A stretch of DNA of 64,000 bases from Polynucleobacter sp. 30F-ANTBAC. Its GTDB lineage: Bacteria; Pseudomonadota; Gammaproteobacteria; Burkholderiales; Burkholderiaceae. Of the stretch, positions 37,954 through 47,819 are shown one piece after another (the first letter of the stretch is position 1; each line of letters starts with the position of its first letter). Location of the stretch: the NCBI RefSeq assembly GCF_018882385.1, contig NZ_JACVON010000001.1, forward strand, positions 44,844 to 108,843. Reading direction: 5' to 3'. The translations under genes were made by a program, and so were the position numbers. Below the pieces are notes generated by a model. That model was not told the DNA's origin and did not search any database. It saw only the letters and a program-made list of their open reading frames with translations.

Positions 37954-38679
37954 TTAGCCTGGGATGCTTTTGCCGAGTTGAGCTAGGTCTTCTTGATAAA
38001 GCCAGCGCCATTCGCCTTCAGCCAAATCATCAGGCATGACATAGTCACCAATGGTGGTGCGATGCAAGCCAGCAACGTGATTACCAACCGCCGCCATCAT
38101 GCGTTTTACTTGATGGTAGCGACCTTCCACAATGGTCATCGCTAAAAGGTGGTCACCCAGTTGCTCACAAGCCTTTGCAAAACAGGGAGCGGGATCATCA
38201 TCGAGCACTACGCCACCTAAGAGGTGGTCCATCTGTTTGGTGCTAATTGGCTCAGATGTTGTGATTTGGTAGATCTTGCCAATATTCTTCTTTGGGGTGG
38301 TCATTTTGTGGATAAATTGACCGTCATCAGACATCAAGATTAAGCCGGTGGTGTCGTAATCGAGTCGACCGACACACTGAATGCCACGCTCCACGAGCGG
38401 TTGGGGTAATAATCCATAAATACTGGGATGATGGCTTGTTTTATGGGAGCATTCATAGCCAGTGGGCTTGTTGAAGGCAATATACGCTTTTTCGTGGAAC
38501 TCCCAGTCTTGGCCATCTACCGTTAAAAGCAGATTCTCCGGAACCATTTTTTCTTCAGGATCCTCCGCTAAAACCCCGTTCACTTTAACCAAGTCAGCAT
38601 AGACCAAGTCACTACAGTAGCGACGGGTGCCAAAGCCTTGGCTAAACAGAATTTTTTCTAAAGTAAGGGGTTTTGCCAT
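37954..38679 (-). CDS. rsuA: 16S rRNA pseudouridine(516) synthase
   Basis: RsuA modifies U516 of 16S rRNA during small-subunit assembly. The 241 residues hold an N-terminal S4 domain (LEKILFSQGFGTRRYCSDLV) and the catalytic domain with Asp in GRLDYDTTGLILMSDDG, followed by the EGRYHQVKRMMAAVGNHV block. A relative such as RluE or RluF is less likely from length and S4 position. It is read divergently from the lactate dehydrogenase. Confidence 0.9.
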   Translation of the reverse strand: MAKPLTLEKILFSQGFGTRRYCSDLVYADLVKVNGVLAEDPEEKMVPENLLLTVDGQDWEFHEKAYIAFNKPTGYECSHKTSHHPSIYGLLPQPLVERGIQCVGRLDYDTTGLILMSDDGQFIHKMTTPKKNIGKIYQITTSEPISTKQMDHLLGGVVLDDDPAPCFAKACEQLGDHLLAMTIVEGRYHQVKRMMAAVGNHVAGLHRTTIGDYVMPDDLAEGEWRWLYQEDLAQLGKSIPG

Positions 38680-38791
38680 GCTGGGTCAGGTATACATATA
38701 ATGGATAAAAATAATACTAATTAAAGATTTTACAGGCTCTTGGCTGGATCAATACAAGCTTGTCGAACTTTGGTTAACTGAGGAGAAAAAG

Positions 38792-39937
38792 ATGCCAGTG
38801 ATTACCAATATTGAAGACTTACGGGTGTTGCACAAGAAGCGTACTCCCAAGATGTTTTATGACTATGCCGATTCTGGATCTTGGACCGAGTCAACGTATC
38901 GCTCGAATGAAACGGACTTCCAAAAAATCAAACTCCGTCAAAAAGTAGCGGTCAATATGGAGAACCGAACCACCAAGACCAAGATGGTGGGTCAAGATGT
39001 ATTCATGCCAGTGGGATTGGCTCCAACCGGTTTAACCGGAATGCAGCATGCGGATGGTGAGATTTTGGCAGCGAAAGCCGCTGAGAAATTTGGCGTGCCA
39101 TTCTGTCTTTCAACAATGAGCATTTGCTCAATTGAAGACGTTGCTGAAAACACCACAGCACCTTTTTGGTTTCAGTTATATGTCATGAAGGATCGTGGCT
39201 TTATCGAGCGTTTGATTCAGCGGGCGAAAAACGCCAAATGCTCTGCTTTGGTATTAACCTTGGATTTGCAAATCCTAGGGCAGCGTCACAAAGATATTAA
39301 AAATGGCTTAACAGCACCTCCTAAGCTCACGATTCCAAACATTATCAATATGATGACCAAGCCTCGTTGGTGTATGGGGATGTTGGGGACGCAGAGAAGA
39401 TCTTTTAGAAATATTGTTGGTCATGCTTCTGGTGTTGGTGATATGTCTTCTTTGTCATCATGGACTGCTGAACAGTTTGATCCAGCCTTAAGCTGGGATG
39501 ATGTGCAGTGGATCAAAGATCTCTGGGGTGGAAAGCTGATTATTAAAGGCATCATGGATGAGGGTGATGCACGCTTAGCCGTTGAATCAGGGGCAGATGC
39601 ATTGATCGTATCCAATCATGGTGGTCGTCAATTGGATGGTGCTGTCTCAAGTATTCATGCATTGCCGGGTATTGTGAATGCTGTAGGTCGTGAGATTGAG
39701 GTTTGGATGGATGGCGGTATTCGTTCTGGTCAAGATGTCTTGAAGGCTTGGGCCTTAGGAGCACGTGGTACGTTGATTGGTCGTCCATTCTTGCATGGCT
39801 TGGGTGCGATGGGTGAGGCCGGTGTCACCAAATGCCTTGAAATCATCCACAAGGAGCTTGATATCACGATGGCTTTCACAGGTCATCGCGATATTCAAAA
39901 TGTGACAAAAGATATTTTGTATCCAGGAACCTTCTAA
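38792..39937 (+). CDS. lldD: FMN-dependent L-lactate dehydrogenase / alpha-hydroxy-acid oxidase family
   Basis: A 381-residue FMN TIM-barrel enzyme that oxidises L-lactate or another 2-hydroxy acid to the 2-oxo acid. The YADSGSWTESTYRSNE start, PVGLAPTGLTGMQH, LTLDLQILGQRHKD and the catalytic His in SNHGGRQLDGA are visible, with the FMN phosphate site in DGGIRSGQDVLKAWALGA. GAGGAG precedes the ATG. A short-chain dehydrogenase follows within eight bases. Substrate choice between lactate and other hydroxy acids is inferred. Confidence 0.88.
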   Translation: MPVITNIEDLRVLHKKRTPKMFYDYADSGSWTESTYRSNETDFQKIKLRQKVAVNMENRTTKTKMVGQDVFMPVGLAPTGLTGMQHADGEILAAKAAEKFGVPFCLSTMSICSIEDVAENTTAPFWFQLYVMKDRGFIERLIQRAKNAKCSALVLTLDLQILGQRHKDIKNGLTAPPKLTIPNIINMMTKPRWCMGMLGTQRRSFRNIVGHASGVGDMSSLSSWTAEQFDPALSWDDVQWIKDLWGGKLIIKGIMDEGDARLAVESGADALIVSNHGGRQLDGAVSSIHALPGIVNAVGREIEVWMDGGIRSGQDVLKAWALGARGTLIGRPFLHGLGAMGEAGVTKCLEIIHKELDITMAFTGHRDIQNVTKDILYPGTF

Positions 39938-39944
39938 GGTGTTG

Positions 39945-40655
39945 ATGAAGCGCTTTAATAGCTCTTACAAAGCCTTGATCATCGGCGCCAGTGGCGCAAT
40001 CGGTGCTGCTTTTGTCAAAGATCTAGAAGGTGATAAAAATTGCGAGAAGGTTATTCAGTTATCTCGCAGTGAGCCTAATGAATTTGGCCTCACCATTGAT
40101 CTGAAGGATGAGGTCTCGCTTCAATTTGCAGCGCACACGCTACAACTGGAGGGACCATTTGATTTGATCTTGGTTTCAACAGGCATTTTGCACGGTGAAA
40201 ACCTGATGCCTGAGAAACGTTTGGCAGATATTGATATGAGTATCCTTCAAGAGACTTTTGCAGTTAATACCCTTGGTCCTGCCTTGTTGTTGAAGTACTT
40301 TTTACCGTTGTTAACTAACCATGGCTTAATGGGTTTTATCTCTGCCAAGGTGGGTAGTATTGGTGATAATCGATTGGGTGGTTGGTATTCTTATCGAGCA
40401 TCCAAAGCAGCACTCAATATGCTGATTAAAACTGCTGCGATTGAGCTAAAGCGCCAGAAACCTGATGCTTTAGTGGTGGCGATTCATCCTGGAACAGTTA
40501 TTTCAGAATTATCCAAACCATTTTCTGGCGGCTCTGGCACCAATGCGAGAGATGCCCAAATAGCTACTCAAGAAATGCTTCGAACCTTAGATGGCTTAAA
40601 GCCCGATCAGTCCGGTGGATTTTTTGCATACGATGGTCAAGAGCTACCTTGGTAG
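39945..40655 (+). CDS. Short-chain dehydrogenase/reductase
   Basis: A 236-residue SDR. The nucleotide motif is GASGAIGAAF near the N terminus, and the catalytic Ser, Tyr and Lys are in the block GFISAKVGSIGDNRLGGWYSYRASKAAL written here in two parts, FISAKVGSIGDN and WYSYRASKAALNM. The AAGGTG site favours ATG 39945 over the in-frame GTG 39939. It sits directly after lldD, so the two may serve one catabolic route. The substrate is unknown; C-factor-like SDRs have this shape. Confidence 0.85.
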   Translation: MKRFNSSYKALIIGASGAIGAAFVKDLEGDKNCEKVIQLSRSEPNEFGLTIDLKDEVSLQFAAHTLQLEGPFDLILVSTGILHGENLMPEKRLADIDMSILQETFAVNTLGPALLLKYFLPLLTNHGLMGFISAKVGSIGDNRLGGWYSYRASKAALNMLIKTAAIELKRQKPDALVVAIHPGTVISELSKPFSGGSGTNARDAQIATQEMLRTLDGLKPDQSGGFFAYDGQELPW

Positions 40656-40700
40656 TATTTTGATACAGCATTTAATAATTTTTTAGATTAAAGTTTATTT

Positions 40701-41147
40701 ATGATGAACCCCGGTACCTTAAGTGATAGCATTCAATTGGCGGTTGCACCTGTTTTCCTTTTAACCGCAGTGGCGGGAATGATCGGCGCCTTAACTCAGC
40801 GTTTAGCGAGGGTGATTGACCGGGCTCGGGTCATTCATAAAGAAATGTCACAAGTCACATTAAAAGATTCTGCCAAAGAGGCATATCAAGATGAGTTGAA
40901 GAACATCATGACTAGAGGGCGTTTCATTAATGTTTCCATGATTTTCTTAGTTCTTTGCGCCATTATGATTGGCTTAACTGTCCTGGAATTATTCTTTGCG
41001 GAAACCTCATCTGGCAAGTTATTAGTTTCTAGCTTTGTTCTTTATACATTTGTTAGTGGTATTGCTTCATTCATCTTTGCATTGATTTCATTGTTGTTTG
41101 AAGTTCTCATTGCTTCTTATTCAATTCGTTGGAAACCTCACGATTAA
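40701..41147 (+). CDS. DUF2721 membrane protein
   Basis: A 148-residue protein with three hydrophobic spans. The N-terminal block SIQLAVAPVFLLTAVAGMIGALTQ followed by RLARVIDRARVIH is typical of DUF2721. Two more spans occupy the C-terminal half. Function unknown. A second ATG (40704) directly follows the first. Confidence 0.82.
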   Translation: MMNPGTLSDSIQLAVAPVFLLTAVAGMIGALTQRLARVIDRARVIHKEMSQVTLKDSAKEAYQDELKNIMTRGRFINVSMIFLVLCAIMIGLTVLELFFAETSSGKLLVSSFVLYTFVSGIASFIFALISLLFEVLIASYSIRWKPHD

Positions 41148-41185
41148 CTCATTGAAGTGAGTATCAATAAAACCAGGAGTTCAGT

Positions 41186-41719
41186 ATGACCATTTACCAG
41201 TTCAAAGACAAAATCCCGCAAATCCATTCAACTGCTTTTGTTGCTAAAGAAGCTACCATTATTGGCGATGTCATTTTGGGTGAAGATGTGAGTGTTTGGC
41301 CAGGTGTTGTGATTCGAGGTGATAACGAGCCGATTACTTTAGGTAAGGGTAGTAATGTCCAAGAAGGTACTGTGATGCATACCGATATGGGGTGTCCTCT
41401 TACTGTGGCTGATAATGTCACGATTGGTCATCAAGCGATGTTGCACGGCTGCACGATTGGCGAAGGATCTTTAATTGGCATCCAAGCTGTTGTTTTAAAT
41501 CGTGCTGTGATCGGTAAAAATTGTTTGGTGGGGGCGGGTTCTGTTGTGACTGAAGGCAAAGTTTTTCCAGATAATTCTTTGATATTGGGTTCGCCTGCCA
41601 AGGTGGTACGTGAGTTAACCCCTGAGGCACTTGCTGGGATGAAGGCCAATGCAGCTGGTTATGTGGCTAAGAAAGACTTATTCAAGCAACATTTAGTTGA
41701 GATTCCGCAGAGTAATTAA
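41186..41719 (+). CDS. Gamma-class carbonic anhydrase family hexapeptide protein
   Basis: A 177-residue left-handed beta-helix protein of the YrdA/PaaY group. Hexapeptide repeats run from IIGDVILGEDVSVWPGVVIRG onward, and His residues that would bind zinc between subunits are in VMHTDMG and IGHQAMLHGC. It could hydrate CO2, but many members have no proven activity. AGGAG lies ahead of the ATG. Confidence 0.88.
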   Translation: MTIYQFKDKIPQIHSTAFVAKEATIIGDVILGEDVSVWPGVVIRGDNEPITLGKGSNVQEGTVMHTDMGCPLTVADNVTIGHQAMLHGCTIGEGSLIGIQAVVLNRAVIGKNCLVGAGSVVTEGKVFPDNSLILGSPAKVVRELTPEALAGMKANAAGYVAKKDLFKQHLVEIPQSN

Positions 41720-41759
41720 AGTGAACGAAAAGCGAACTTAAGGTAACAAAGGTCAGGCA

Positions 41760-42110
41760 ATGATTCCAGGATTGGTTCAAATACTTTTATGGCAAGGCGT
41801 TGGTGAGTTGATCTCACATTTTTTCTTGCCGATTTTGCCGGGCCCTGTCTTAGGTCTCATCTTGTTGCTGGGGTTTCTAATTATCAAAGGTCAGGTTAAT
41901 GCGCCATTAGCCATGGTCTCTGATGCTTTTAGTCAGCATTTAGGTGTTTTATTTATACCAGCTGCTGTCGGTGTAATTCTTTTTCTACCGCAATTAAAAG
42001 CACATGCATTCGCTGTGATGACAGCACTTCTTGTTAGTGTTGTTTTAACGATCACAACGACTGCTTTGATTGTGCGTTTCTTTGCCAAGAAGGATTCTGA
42101 TGAATCCTAA
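41760..42110 (+). CDS. lrgA: CidA/LrgA family holin-like protein
   Basis: A 116-residue protein with four spans, the LrgA/CidA half of the LrgAB pair that affects murein hydrolase export and, in some bacteria, pyruvate transport. The motif LPGPVLGLILLL and the following LFIPAAVGVI are family marks. Its end overlaps the lrgB start by 11 bases. Confidence 0.9.
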   Translation: MIPGLVQILLWQGVGELISHFFLPILPGPVLGLILLLGFLIIKGQVNAPLAMVSDAFSQHLGVLFIPAAVGVILFLPQLKAHAFAVMTALLVSVVLTITTTALIVRFFAKKDSDES

Positions 42111-42825
42111 TAACTTGCACATCGCCGAGATCTGGGTGTACCTTTCAGGTAGCCCTTTATTCGCCTTGATCCTAACTTTAACGGCTTACCAGATTGGTAG
42201 CTACCTCTATCAAAAGACAGATAAATATCCTTTGGCTAATCCGGTGGCGATTGCTGTGATTGTGGTGGCTGTTGTTTTGAACTTGGTGGATATGCCTTAT
42301 CAAAAATATTTCGAGGGGGCGCAGTTTGTGCATTTCTTATTGGGTACAGCGACTGTCTCTTTAGCAGTACCCATCTACCGTGGTATTGCAGTGCTTAAAA
42401 CCAGACTTGTCCCGCTCATGATTGCTTTGTTATGTGGTGGTGTTGTTTCCATTGTTAGCGCCGTAGGTATTGCAACCTTGATGGGGGCGGATGCAGCGAT
42501 CATTGGTGCGTTCTATCCTAAATCAGTGACAGCGCCGATTGCCATGGGTGTGGCAGAGCGTTTAGGTGTTTCTCCAACATTGACTGCTGTTTTCGCGGTT
42601 ATCACTGGCATATTGGGTGCCATGTTAGGCAGCAGTATTTTGAACTTCTTAGGGATGAAGGCTTGGTGGCAGCGTGGCTTTGCCATGGGTGTGGCTGCTC
42701 ACGGTATCGGTACTTCCAGAGCCTTTGCTGTTCATCCTGAAGCAGGTACTTATGCCAGTCTAGCAATGGGACTGCATGGTATTGCAGGAGCCTTGCTCAT
42801 TCCGTTCCTCAAAAATTATTTGTAA
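42100..42825 (+). CDS. lrgB: LrgB family membrane protein
   Basis: A 241-residue polytopic protein of the LrgB/CidB family, with FYPKSVTAPIAMGVAERLG and GVAAHGIGTSRAF as hallmark blocks. ATG 42100 is preceded by AAGGA and lies inside the end of lrgA, so the two are translationally coupled. The longer in-frame extension into lrgA is rejected. Its stop overlaps the DUF167 start (TAATG). Confidence 0.92.
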   Translation: MNPNNLHIAEIWVYLSGSPLFALILTLTAYQIGSYLYQKTDKYPLANPVAIAVIVVAVVLNLVDMPYQKYFEGAQFVHFLLGTATVSLAVPIYRGIAVLKTRLVPLMIALLCGGVVSIVSAVGIATLMGADAAIIGAFYPKSVTAPIAMGVAERLGVSPTLTAVFAVITGILGAMLGSSILNFLGMKAWWQRGFAMGVAAHGIGTSRAFAVHPEAGTYASLAMGLHGIAGALLIPFLKNYL

Positions 42826-43160
42826 TGGATACCAAAGTCCTGTCAACGGACCAGCTTCCAGTTTGGCTCAAGTTAGATAATGCCAGCTCTCTTTCCTTCA
42901 TCATTGCTTTTCACTGCCAGCCTGGTTCTAAGAAAACAGAGGTGCAAGGGGAGCACGATGGTCGTTTAAAGCTTCGTTTAGCAGCGCCGCCTGTTGAAGG
43001 AAAAGCGAATGATGCATTGATCGCCTACTTATCCAAGATTTTTAAAATCAATCGTTCTCAGGTTGAATTATTGGCGGGTGACCTCAGTCGCCTCAAACGC
43101 GTGAAGGTTAGTGGTGTGCCGCACACCCAAATTCTTGAGACACTTTTACCTGTCGCGTAA
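42825..43160 (+). CDS. DUF167 (YggU-like) protein
   Basis: A 111-residue small alpha/beta protein of the DUF167 family, with the core CQPGSKKTEVQGEHDGRLKL and the AAPPVEGKANDALIAYLSK motif that defines it. No enzymatic function is established. It shares one base with the lrgB stop, so it is read as the third gene of lrgA-lrgB-DUF167. Confidence 0.9.
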   Translation: MDTKVLSTDQLPVWLKLDNASSLSFIIAFHCQPGSKKTEVQGEHDGRLKLRLAAPPVEGKANDALIAYLSKIFKINRSQVELLAGDLSRLKRVKVSGVPHTQILETLLPVA

Positions 43161-43247
43161 GTCTCTTACATATTTCAGATGAGATTTAGATAGATTGACC
43201 CTATCGATCTATCAAGCAATTACTTATAAAATATATAATGAATATAA

Positions 43248-43273
43248 TCCTCCCTTAAAAAGAAAGGGGGAGG
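43248..43273 (+). terminator. Hairpin after lrgAB-DUF167 that contains a Shine-Dalgarno-like arm
   Basis: CCTCCCTT pairs with AAgGGGGAGG (two extra G) around an A-rich loop. It could terminate the lrg operon, but the U tract is poor (CTTATTAATTACTT). The right arm is itself a near-perfect ribosome-binding sequence just before the frame at 43277. Confidence 0.45.
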
Positions 43274-43276
43274 CTT

Positions 43277-43504
43277 ATTAATTACTTAAATAACCGAATT
43301 AAAAGTTTAAATAGAGAGCAAATAGATGCTTATTCAAGATACGCCCATGCGCTATCAGTGTCATCAGCAATTGGAACATTTAGTTTGCTTTTGACTGATG
43401 AGAACTTACTTGTATTGATCTTTAAATTTATAGCTTTGTTGATTGTGACGATTTTGCTATTTAAGTTTGGAACATATATTTTGGAGAAGAAAAATGACAA
43501 TTGA
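43277..43504 (+). CDS. Possible small two-span membrane protein with non-AUG start
   Basis: An open frame of 75 codons with protein-like content: a polar N terminus (NYLNNRIKSLNREQIDAYSR), then two hydrophobic stretches (ALSVSSAIGTFSLLL and LLVLIFKFIALLIVTILLF) and a basic tail. There is no ATG; the first usable codon is ATT 43277, three bases after GGGGGAGG, with GTG at about 43358 as an alternative without a ribosome site. Its last 11 bases overlap the next gene, as in a coupled operon. I do not recognise it. It could be a remnant whose start was lost. Confidence 0.4.
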   Translation: MNYLNNRIKSLNREQIDAYSRYAHALSVSSAIGTFSLLLTDENLLVLIFKFIALLIVTILLFKFGTYILEKKNDN

Positions 43505-43655
43505 TAGAAGCACAGTGCAACTATTTTTATTTATTTTATTGGCTATATTCAGTGCTTTTTTATTACGCGCAACGATTAGCGTTAATAAAGAGCGAGAAAA
43601 AGAGTGGGCTGAGCGCAAGAATCAATTGGCTGAAACCAAAACAGAAGTTTCGTAA
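43494..43655 (+). CDS. Small single-span membrane protein (53 aa)
   Basis: A short protein starting MTIDRSTVQLFLFILLAIFS with one membrane span and a charged tail (EREKEWAERKNQLAETK). TTGGAGAAG lies nine bases ahead of ATG 43494, a good ribosome site; the in-frame extension upstream to 43467 is not needed. It overlaps the end of the preceding frame. No family recognised; it is convergent with ygiQ. Confidence 0.6.
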   Translation: MTIDRSTVQLFLFILLAIFSAFLLRATISVNKEREKEWAERKNQLAETKTEVS

Positions 43656-43693
43656 ATCAAGATGGTGGCTTATGTCGCCATCATCAAAACAGT

Positions 43694-46132
43694 TTACTTT
43701 TTAAAGCCCGGCTTTGATCGTGGATTGATTCGTGCAGAAGGGGATCTAGAGTTTGATGACGTTCCTTGTGAGCCCTGAGTACTTCTAGGACCTTGAGCTG
43801 CTTTAATGGCTTGGATGCCATTGCGCATGGGGCGTCCGCCACCTGGTGTTGCAGCTTTGGTGCCCGCGCGCGGAGGTAAGCCGGTGTGCTGGGTTAGTAT
43901 CTGACCACGCACAGGCTTTTGTGGCACTGAAAAATCACGAGGATTATGCGCCTCTGCTGCTTGGCTAGATTTGCCAAGATAAGAGTTCTTGCGACGAGGA
44001 CTTTGATACGTACCGTCTGTATTAGGTTGGTAGTTCGGAATCAAATGGTGTTTGCCGTTACCGATTAAATCAGCACGACCCATTTTTTTCAGAGCTTCAC
44101 GAAGCAGCGGCCAATTATTCGCATCGTGATAACGTAAAAATGCTTTATGCAGGCGTCGACGTTTCTCACCACGGACGATATCAACGGTTTCACTATCGCG
44201 TGTCACCTTGCGTAGTGGGTTTTTATTGGTGTGATACATCGCTGTGGCAGTTGCCATCGGGGATGGGTAGAAGGTCTGAACTTGATCTGCTCTAAAACCA
44301 TTCTTCTTTAACCAAATGGCTAGATGCATCATATCTTCATCGCTGGTTCCTGGGTGGGCAGCGATAAAGTAGGGGATCAAGAATTGTTCTTTGCCAGCTT
44401 CTTTAGAGTACTTATCAAATAATTCTTTGAACTTGTCATAAGCCCCCATGCCTGGCTTCATCATCTTGGATAAAGGACCTTGCTCAGTATGTTCCGGGGC
44501 AATCTTTAAGTACCCACCCACGTGGTGCGATACAAGTTCTTTGATATAGGCAGGCGCTTTAACAGCTAAGTCATAACGAACGCCTGAGCCAATCAGAATC
44601 TTCTTAATACCAGGCAATGCTCTTGCGCGACGGTACAACTGGATGAGAGGTGTGTGGTCTGTATTGAGGTTGGGGCAGATGTCTGGGTAAACGCAAGATG
44701 GTTTACGGCAGTGTGCTTCAATCTCTCGCGACTTACAAGCAATGCGGTACATATTGGCGGTAGGACCGCCCAAGTCAGAAATAATGCCTGTAAAGCCAGG
44801 AACTTTATCTCGGATATCTTCGATCTCTTTGATGATGGAGTTCGATGAACGGTTCTGAATGATGCGACCTTCGTGCTCCGTAATCGAACAGAAGGTACAG
44901 CCACCAAAACAACCGCGCATGATGTTCACTGAGAAACGGATCATATCCCAAGCGGGGATCTTCGCATCACCGTAAGAAGGGTGTGGTGCTCTGGCATAGG
45001 GTAAATCAAAGACAGAGTCCATCTCCTCCGTTGTCAGAGGCACTGCTGGCTGGTTTAACCAAACGTCTCTGATTGAGGCGCCTTCGCCATGTTGCTGAAC
45101 TAAAGCACGTGCATTACCTGGATTCGTTTCTAAATGGAGCACGCGATTGGCGTGGGCATACAAAACAGGATCACGTTTAACCGCTTCATAGCTTGGTAAA
45201 CGAATCACCGTCGTGTCTCGTTCCAAGCGTTTCTTGGCGCTTGGAACAACTGTAATTGCTTGAACTGCTGGGGCTTCAATAGAGGCAGGCTCCTCTAAGG
45301 TGCCATCAGTCTTTTTACAGCTTGTACCTTGTTCTTTGGCTTGCTCATCAGGTGTTAGGTAAGGATTGATTGGCGCATCGATCACACCTGGTTCATCCAC
45401 TGTGCTGGAATCAATTTCTGTAAAGCCTGGGGCAGGATGTCTTCTGACAAAAGCAGTGCCGCGGATATCAATAATGTCACCAATCGCTTCGCCTTTAGCT
45501 AGGCGGTGAGCAATTTCAACAACGGCACGTTCCGCATTACCGTAGAGCAAAATATCCGCTTTGGCATCAATCAAAATGGAGCGACGGACTTTATCTTGCC
45601 AATAGTCGTAATGCGCAATGCGTCTTAAAGAAGCTTCAATGCCACCCATCACAATAGGTACTTCTGGATAGGCCTCACGACAACGCTGAGCGTAGACAAG
45701 TGAACAGCGATCCGGACGTTTGCCTCCGATACCACCAGGTGTGTAAGCGTCATCACTTCGAACTTTACGATCTGCCGTATAACGGTTGATCATCGAATCC
45801 ATATTGCCGGCAGCCACACCATAAAATAAATTAGGACGTCCAAGCGTCTTAAATGGATCTGCAGATTGCCAATCCGGTTGAGCAATGATGCCAACTCTAA
45901 ACCCTTGGGCTTCTAGTAAACGACCGATAATGGCCATGCCAAAACTTGGATGATCGACATAAGCGTCACCCGTCACGATAATGATGTCGCAACTGTCCCA
46001 ACCCAATTGATCCATTTCTTCTCGGCTCATTGGCAAGAAGGGGGCTGTACCGAAGCACTCAGCCCAATATTTAGGGTAAGAGTCTAGTCGGGGAGAGCTG
46101 GGGATCAGCAAAGGATTGAAAGGTGCGTTCAC
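43694..46132 (-). CDS. ygiQ: YgiQ family radical SAM protein
   Basis: An 812-residue radical SAM protein. The [4Fe-4S] motif is [17 protein letters not shown] (CxxxCxxC), preceded by an N-terminal Rossmann-like domain with [15 protein letters not shown] and [19 protein letters not shown], and followed by a YgiQ C-terminal domain and a long basic, Gly/Arg/Ser-rich tail (about 700-812) that is probably disordered. The reaction is unknown. The length and tail fit Burkholderiales members. It is convergent with the small gene at 43494. Confidence 0.93.
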   Translation of the reverse strand: MNAPFNPLLIPSSPRLDSYPKYWAECFGTAPFLPMSREEMDQLGWDSCDIIIVTGDAYVDHPSFGMAIIGRLLEAQGFRVGIIAQPDWQSADPFKTLGRPNLFYGVAAGNMDSMINRYTADRKVRSDDAYTPGGIGGKRPDRCSLVYAQRCREAYPEVPIVMGGIEASLRRIAHYDYWQDKVRRSILIDAKADILLYGNAERAVVEIAHRLAKGEAIGDIIDIRGTAFVRRHPAPGFTEIDSSTVDEPGVIDAPINPYLTPDEQAKEQGTSCKKTDGTLEEPASIEAPAVQAITVVPSAKKRLERDTTVIRLPSYEAVKRDPVLYAHANRVLHLETNPGNARALVQQHGEGASIRDVWLNQPAVPLTTEEMDSVFDLPYARAPHPSYGDAKIPAWDMIRFSVNIMRGCFGGCTFCSITEHEGRIIQNRSSNSIIKEIEDIRDKVPGFTGIISDLGGPTANMYRIACKSREIEAHCRKPSCVYPDICPNLNTDHTPLIQLYRRARALPGIKKILIGSGVRYDLAVKAPAYIKELVSHHVGGYLKIAPEHTEQGPLSKMMKPGMGAYDKFKELFDKYSKEAGKEQFLIPYFIAAHPGTSDEDMMHLAIWLKKNGFRADQVQTFYPSPMATATAMYHTNKNPLRKVTRDSETVDIVRGEKRRRLHKAFLRYHDANNWPLLREALKKMGRADLIGNGKHHLIPNYQPNTDGTYQSPRRKNSYLGKSSQAAEAHNPRDFSVPQKPVRGQILTQHTGLPPRAGTKAATPGGGRPMRNGIQAIKAAQGPRSTQGSQGTSSNSRSPSARINPRSKPGFKK

Positions 46133-46217
46133 GGTGCGTATTTTAGGCGGTTTAAGTACTTTGCGCTCGTTTACACTAGGGAATGATGAAGACCCCCCAT
46201 TTTTAGAGGTTAATTAG

Positions 46218-47150
46218 GTGTCGAGACAGTTTTTACTTATTTCCTTGTCATTGGCTTGTTTGGGATCAATTATGTTCTCAGCCAAAGCCATTGTTGTTAA
46301 ATTAGCCTACCAGCATGGGGCTGATGCGGCAACGGTATTGGCTTTGAGGATGTTTTTCTCCCTCCCATTTTTCTGGGTGGCAGTCTATTGGGAGAGTCGT
46401 CAGCGACCGATGGCACCTATTAGTCGTCAAGATTTGCTGACCATGATTTTTTTGGGTTTTATCGGTTATTACCTTTCCAGTTATTTGGATTTCTTGGGTT
46501 TGAAATACATCAGTGTTGGTTTGGAGAGGGTCATCCTTTACCTTAACCCGACCATCGTTTTATTGATTGCCTTGGTTTTCTTAAAAAAGAAGATCATGCC
46601 TAAACAGTGGGTTGCCATGGGTTTGGCCTATGCTGGCGTGATTTTGGTATTTCTGCAAGATATCCGTTGGGAAGGTTCATTGGTTGCCTGGGGCGCGCTG
46701 TTAGTATTTTTAAGCGCAGTTGCTTATGCCATTTATTTGATCTTTGCTGGCGAGATCGTCAAGCGAGTTGGGAGCATCCGTTTAGTTGCTTTTGCGAGTG
46801 GCTCCTCCACCATCTTGAGTGTCGCTCAGGCTTTAATCTTGGATCCTGCAAGTTTATGGACTCAGCCGGCTGAGGTTTACCAATTGAGCCTATTTAATGG
46901 GGCATTTTGTACGTTTGTACCCATGTTGCTGGTGATGATTTCCGTCAATCGGATTGGCCCAGGGCTGACCTCTCAAGCGGGGATGGTAGGGCCTGTTGCC
47001 ACTGTTTTCTTAGGTTGGTATTTTTTACAAGAGACCATGACTTTGATGCAGTTAATAGGTATGGCTATTGTTCTAGTCGGTGTTGCTGTATTAGCTACCT
47101 CGAAACCTGCGATGGTACAGCCTCGTCCAGAGCTAGCTGAGGCTGAGTAA
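46218..47150 (+). CDS. EamA/DMT family permease
   Basis: A 310-residue drug/metabolite transporter with ten spans in two EamA repeats (first from about residue 5, second from about 155). Substrate unknown; family members export amino acids or metabolites. It starts with GTG and is divergent from ygiQ across 85 bases. A second EamA protein at 49105 is only distantly similar by eye. Confidence 0.88.
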   Translation: MSRQFLLISLSLACLGSIMFSAKAIVVKLAYQHGADAATVLALRMFFSLPFFWVAVYWESRQRPMAPISRQDLLTMIFLGFIGYYLSSYLDFLGLKYISVGLERVILYLNPTIVLLIALVFLKKKIMPKQWVAMGLAYAGVILVFLQDIRWEGSLVAWGALLVFLSAVAYAIYLIFAGEIVKRVGSIRLVAFASGSSTILSVAQALILDPASLWTQPAEVYQLSLFNGAFCTFVPMLLVMISVNRIGPGLTSQAGMVGPVATVFLGWYFLQETMTLMQLIGMAIVLVGVAVLATSKPAMVQPRPELAEAE

Positions 47151-47173
47151 GAGTTAAGTTCTAAGCAATCAGA

Positions 47174-47806
47174 TTACAGCGAAACAGCAGGGTTTAAGCT
47201 ATAAACGCCTGTGATAGTAGCTTTGTCCAAAATATGACTTGCCATGGCCTCCATCGCTTCAGCTCCCGTAAATGCTCCTGAAAGTGGTAGACGCTCAATG
47301 GATAGGGCGTAGACAGTAAAAACGTAGTGATGAGGGATTTCATCATTCCAAGGGGGGCAAGGGCCATCGTAACCAAAATAGTTGCCTGCCATCTCTGCAT
47401 CGCCTTTGAACCATAAGGTGTAGTCATTGATACCGGCTAAACCAATTGGACTTTGACTAGTAGTTTTGCCTCTGGGTGTTACGGCTGCACTGTGTGTTCC
47501 AGCAAGAATCTGATGGGTAGATGCAGGGATATTCACAAGGACCCAATGATAGAACGTAACTCTAGGTAGGCTCGCCGGAATAATCTGGCCCTCTTGGTTG
47601 ACTTGATCCGCTTGGCTGGGCACATCACGATCATGGCAAATGATGGCAAATGAGCGGGTACCGGCAGGAGCCTCACCCCAAGATAACTCTGGATTTTTAT
47701 TAGAGGATAAGCTGATGTGTGCTTCTGGAGCTTTAATGGCAAAAGCAAACTCGCCTGGAATAACAGCTTGATCATTAAAACTAGTACTAGTTACTCGCAC
47801 GCTCAA
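47174..47806 (-). CDS. YbhB/YbcL family (PEBP-like) protein
   Basis: A 210-residue phosphatidylethanolamine-binding-protein fold member. The ligand-site segments are CHDRDVPS (residues about 52-60) and YFGYDGPCPPWNDEIPHHYVF, and ISLSSNKNPELSWGEAPAGTRSFA is the typical opening. No signal peptide. Function in bacteria is poorly known. It may be transcribed with the short yjgA gene just upstream (13-base gap). Confidence 0.87.
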   Translation of the reverse strand: MSVRVTSTSFNDQAVIPGEFAFAIKAPEAHISLSSNKNPELSWGEAPAGTRSFAIICHDRDVPSQADQVNQEGQIIPASLPRVTFYHWVLVNIPASTHQILAGTHSAAVTPRGKTTSQSPIGLAGINDYTLWFKGDAEMAGNYFGYDGPCPPWNDEIPHHYVFTVYALSIERLPLSGAFTGAEAMEAMASHILDKATITGVYSLNPAVSL

Positions 47807-47819
47807 CTCCTAAGGACGT

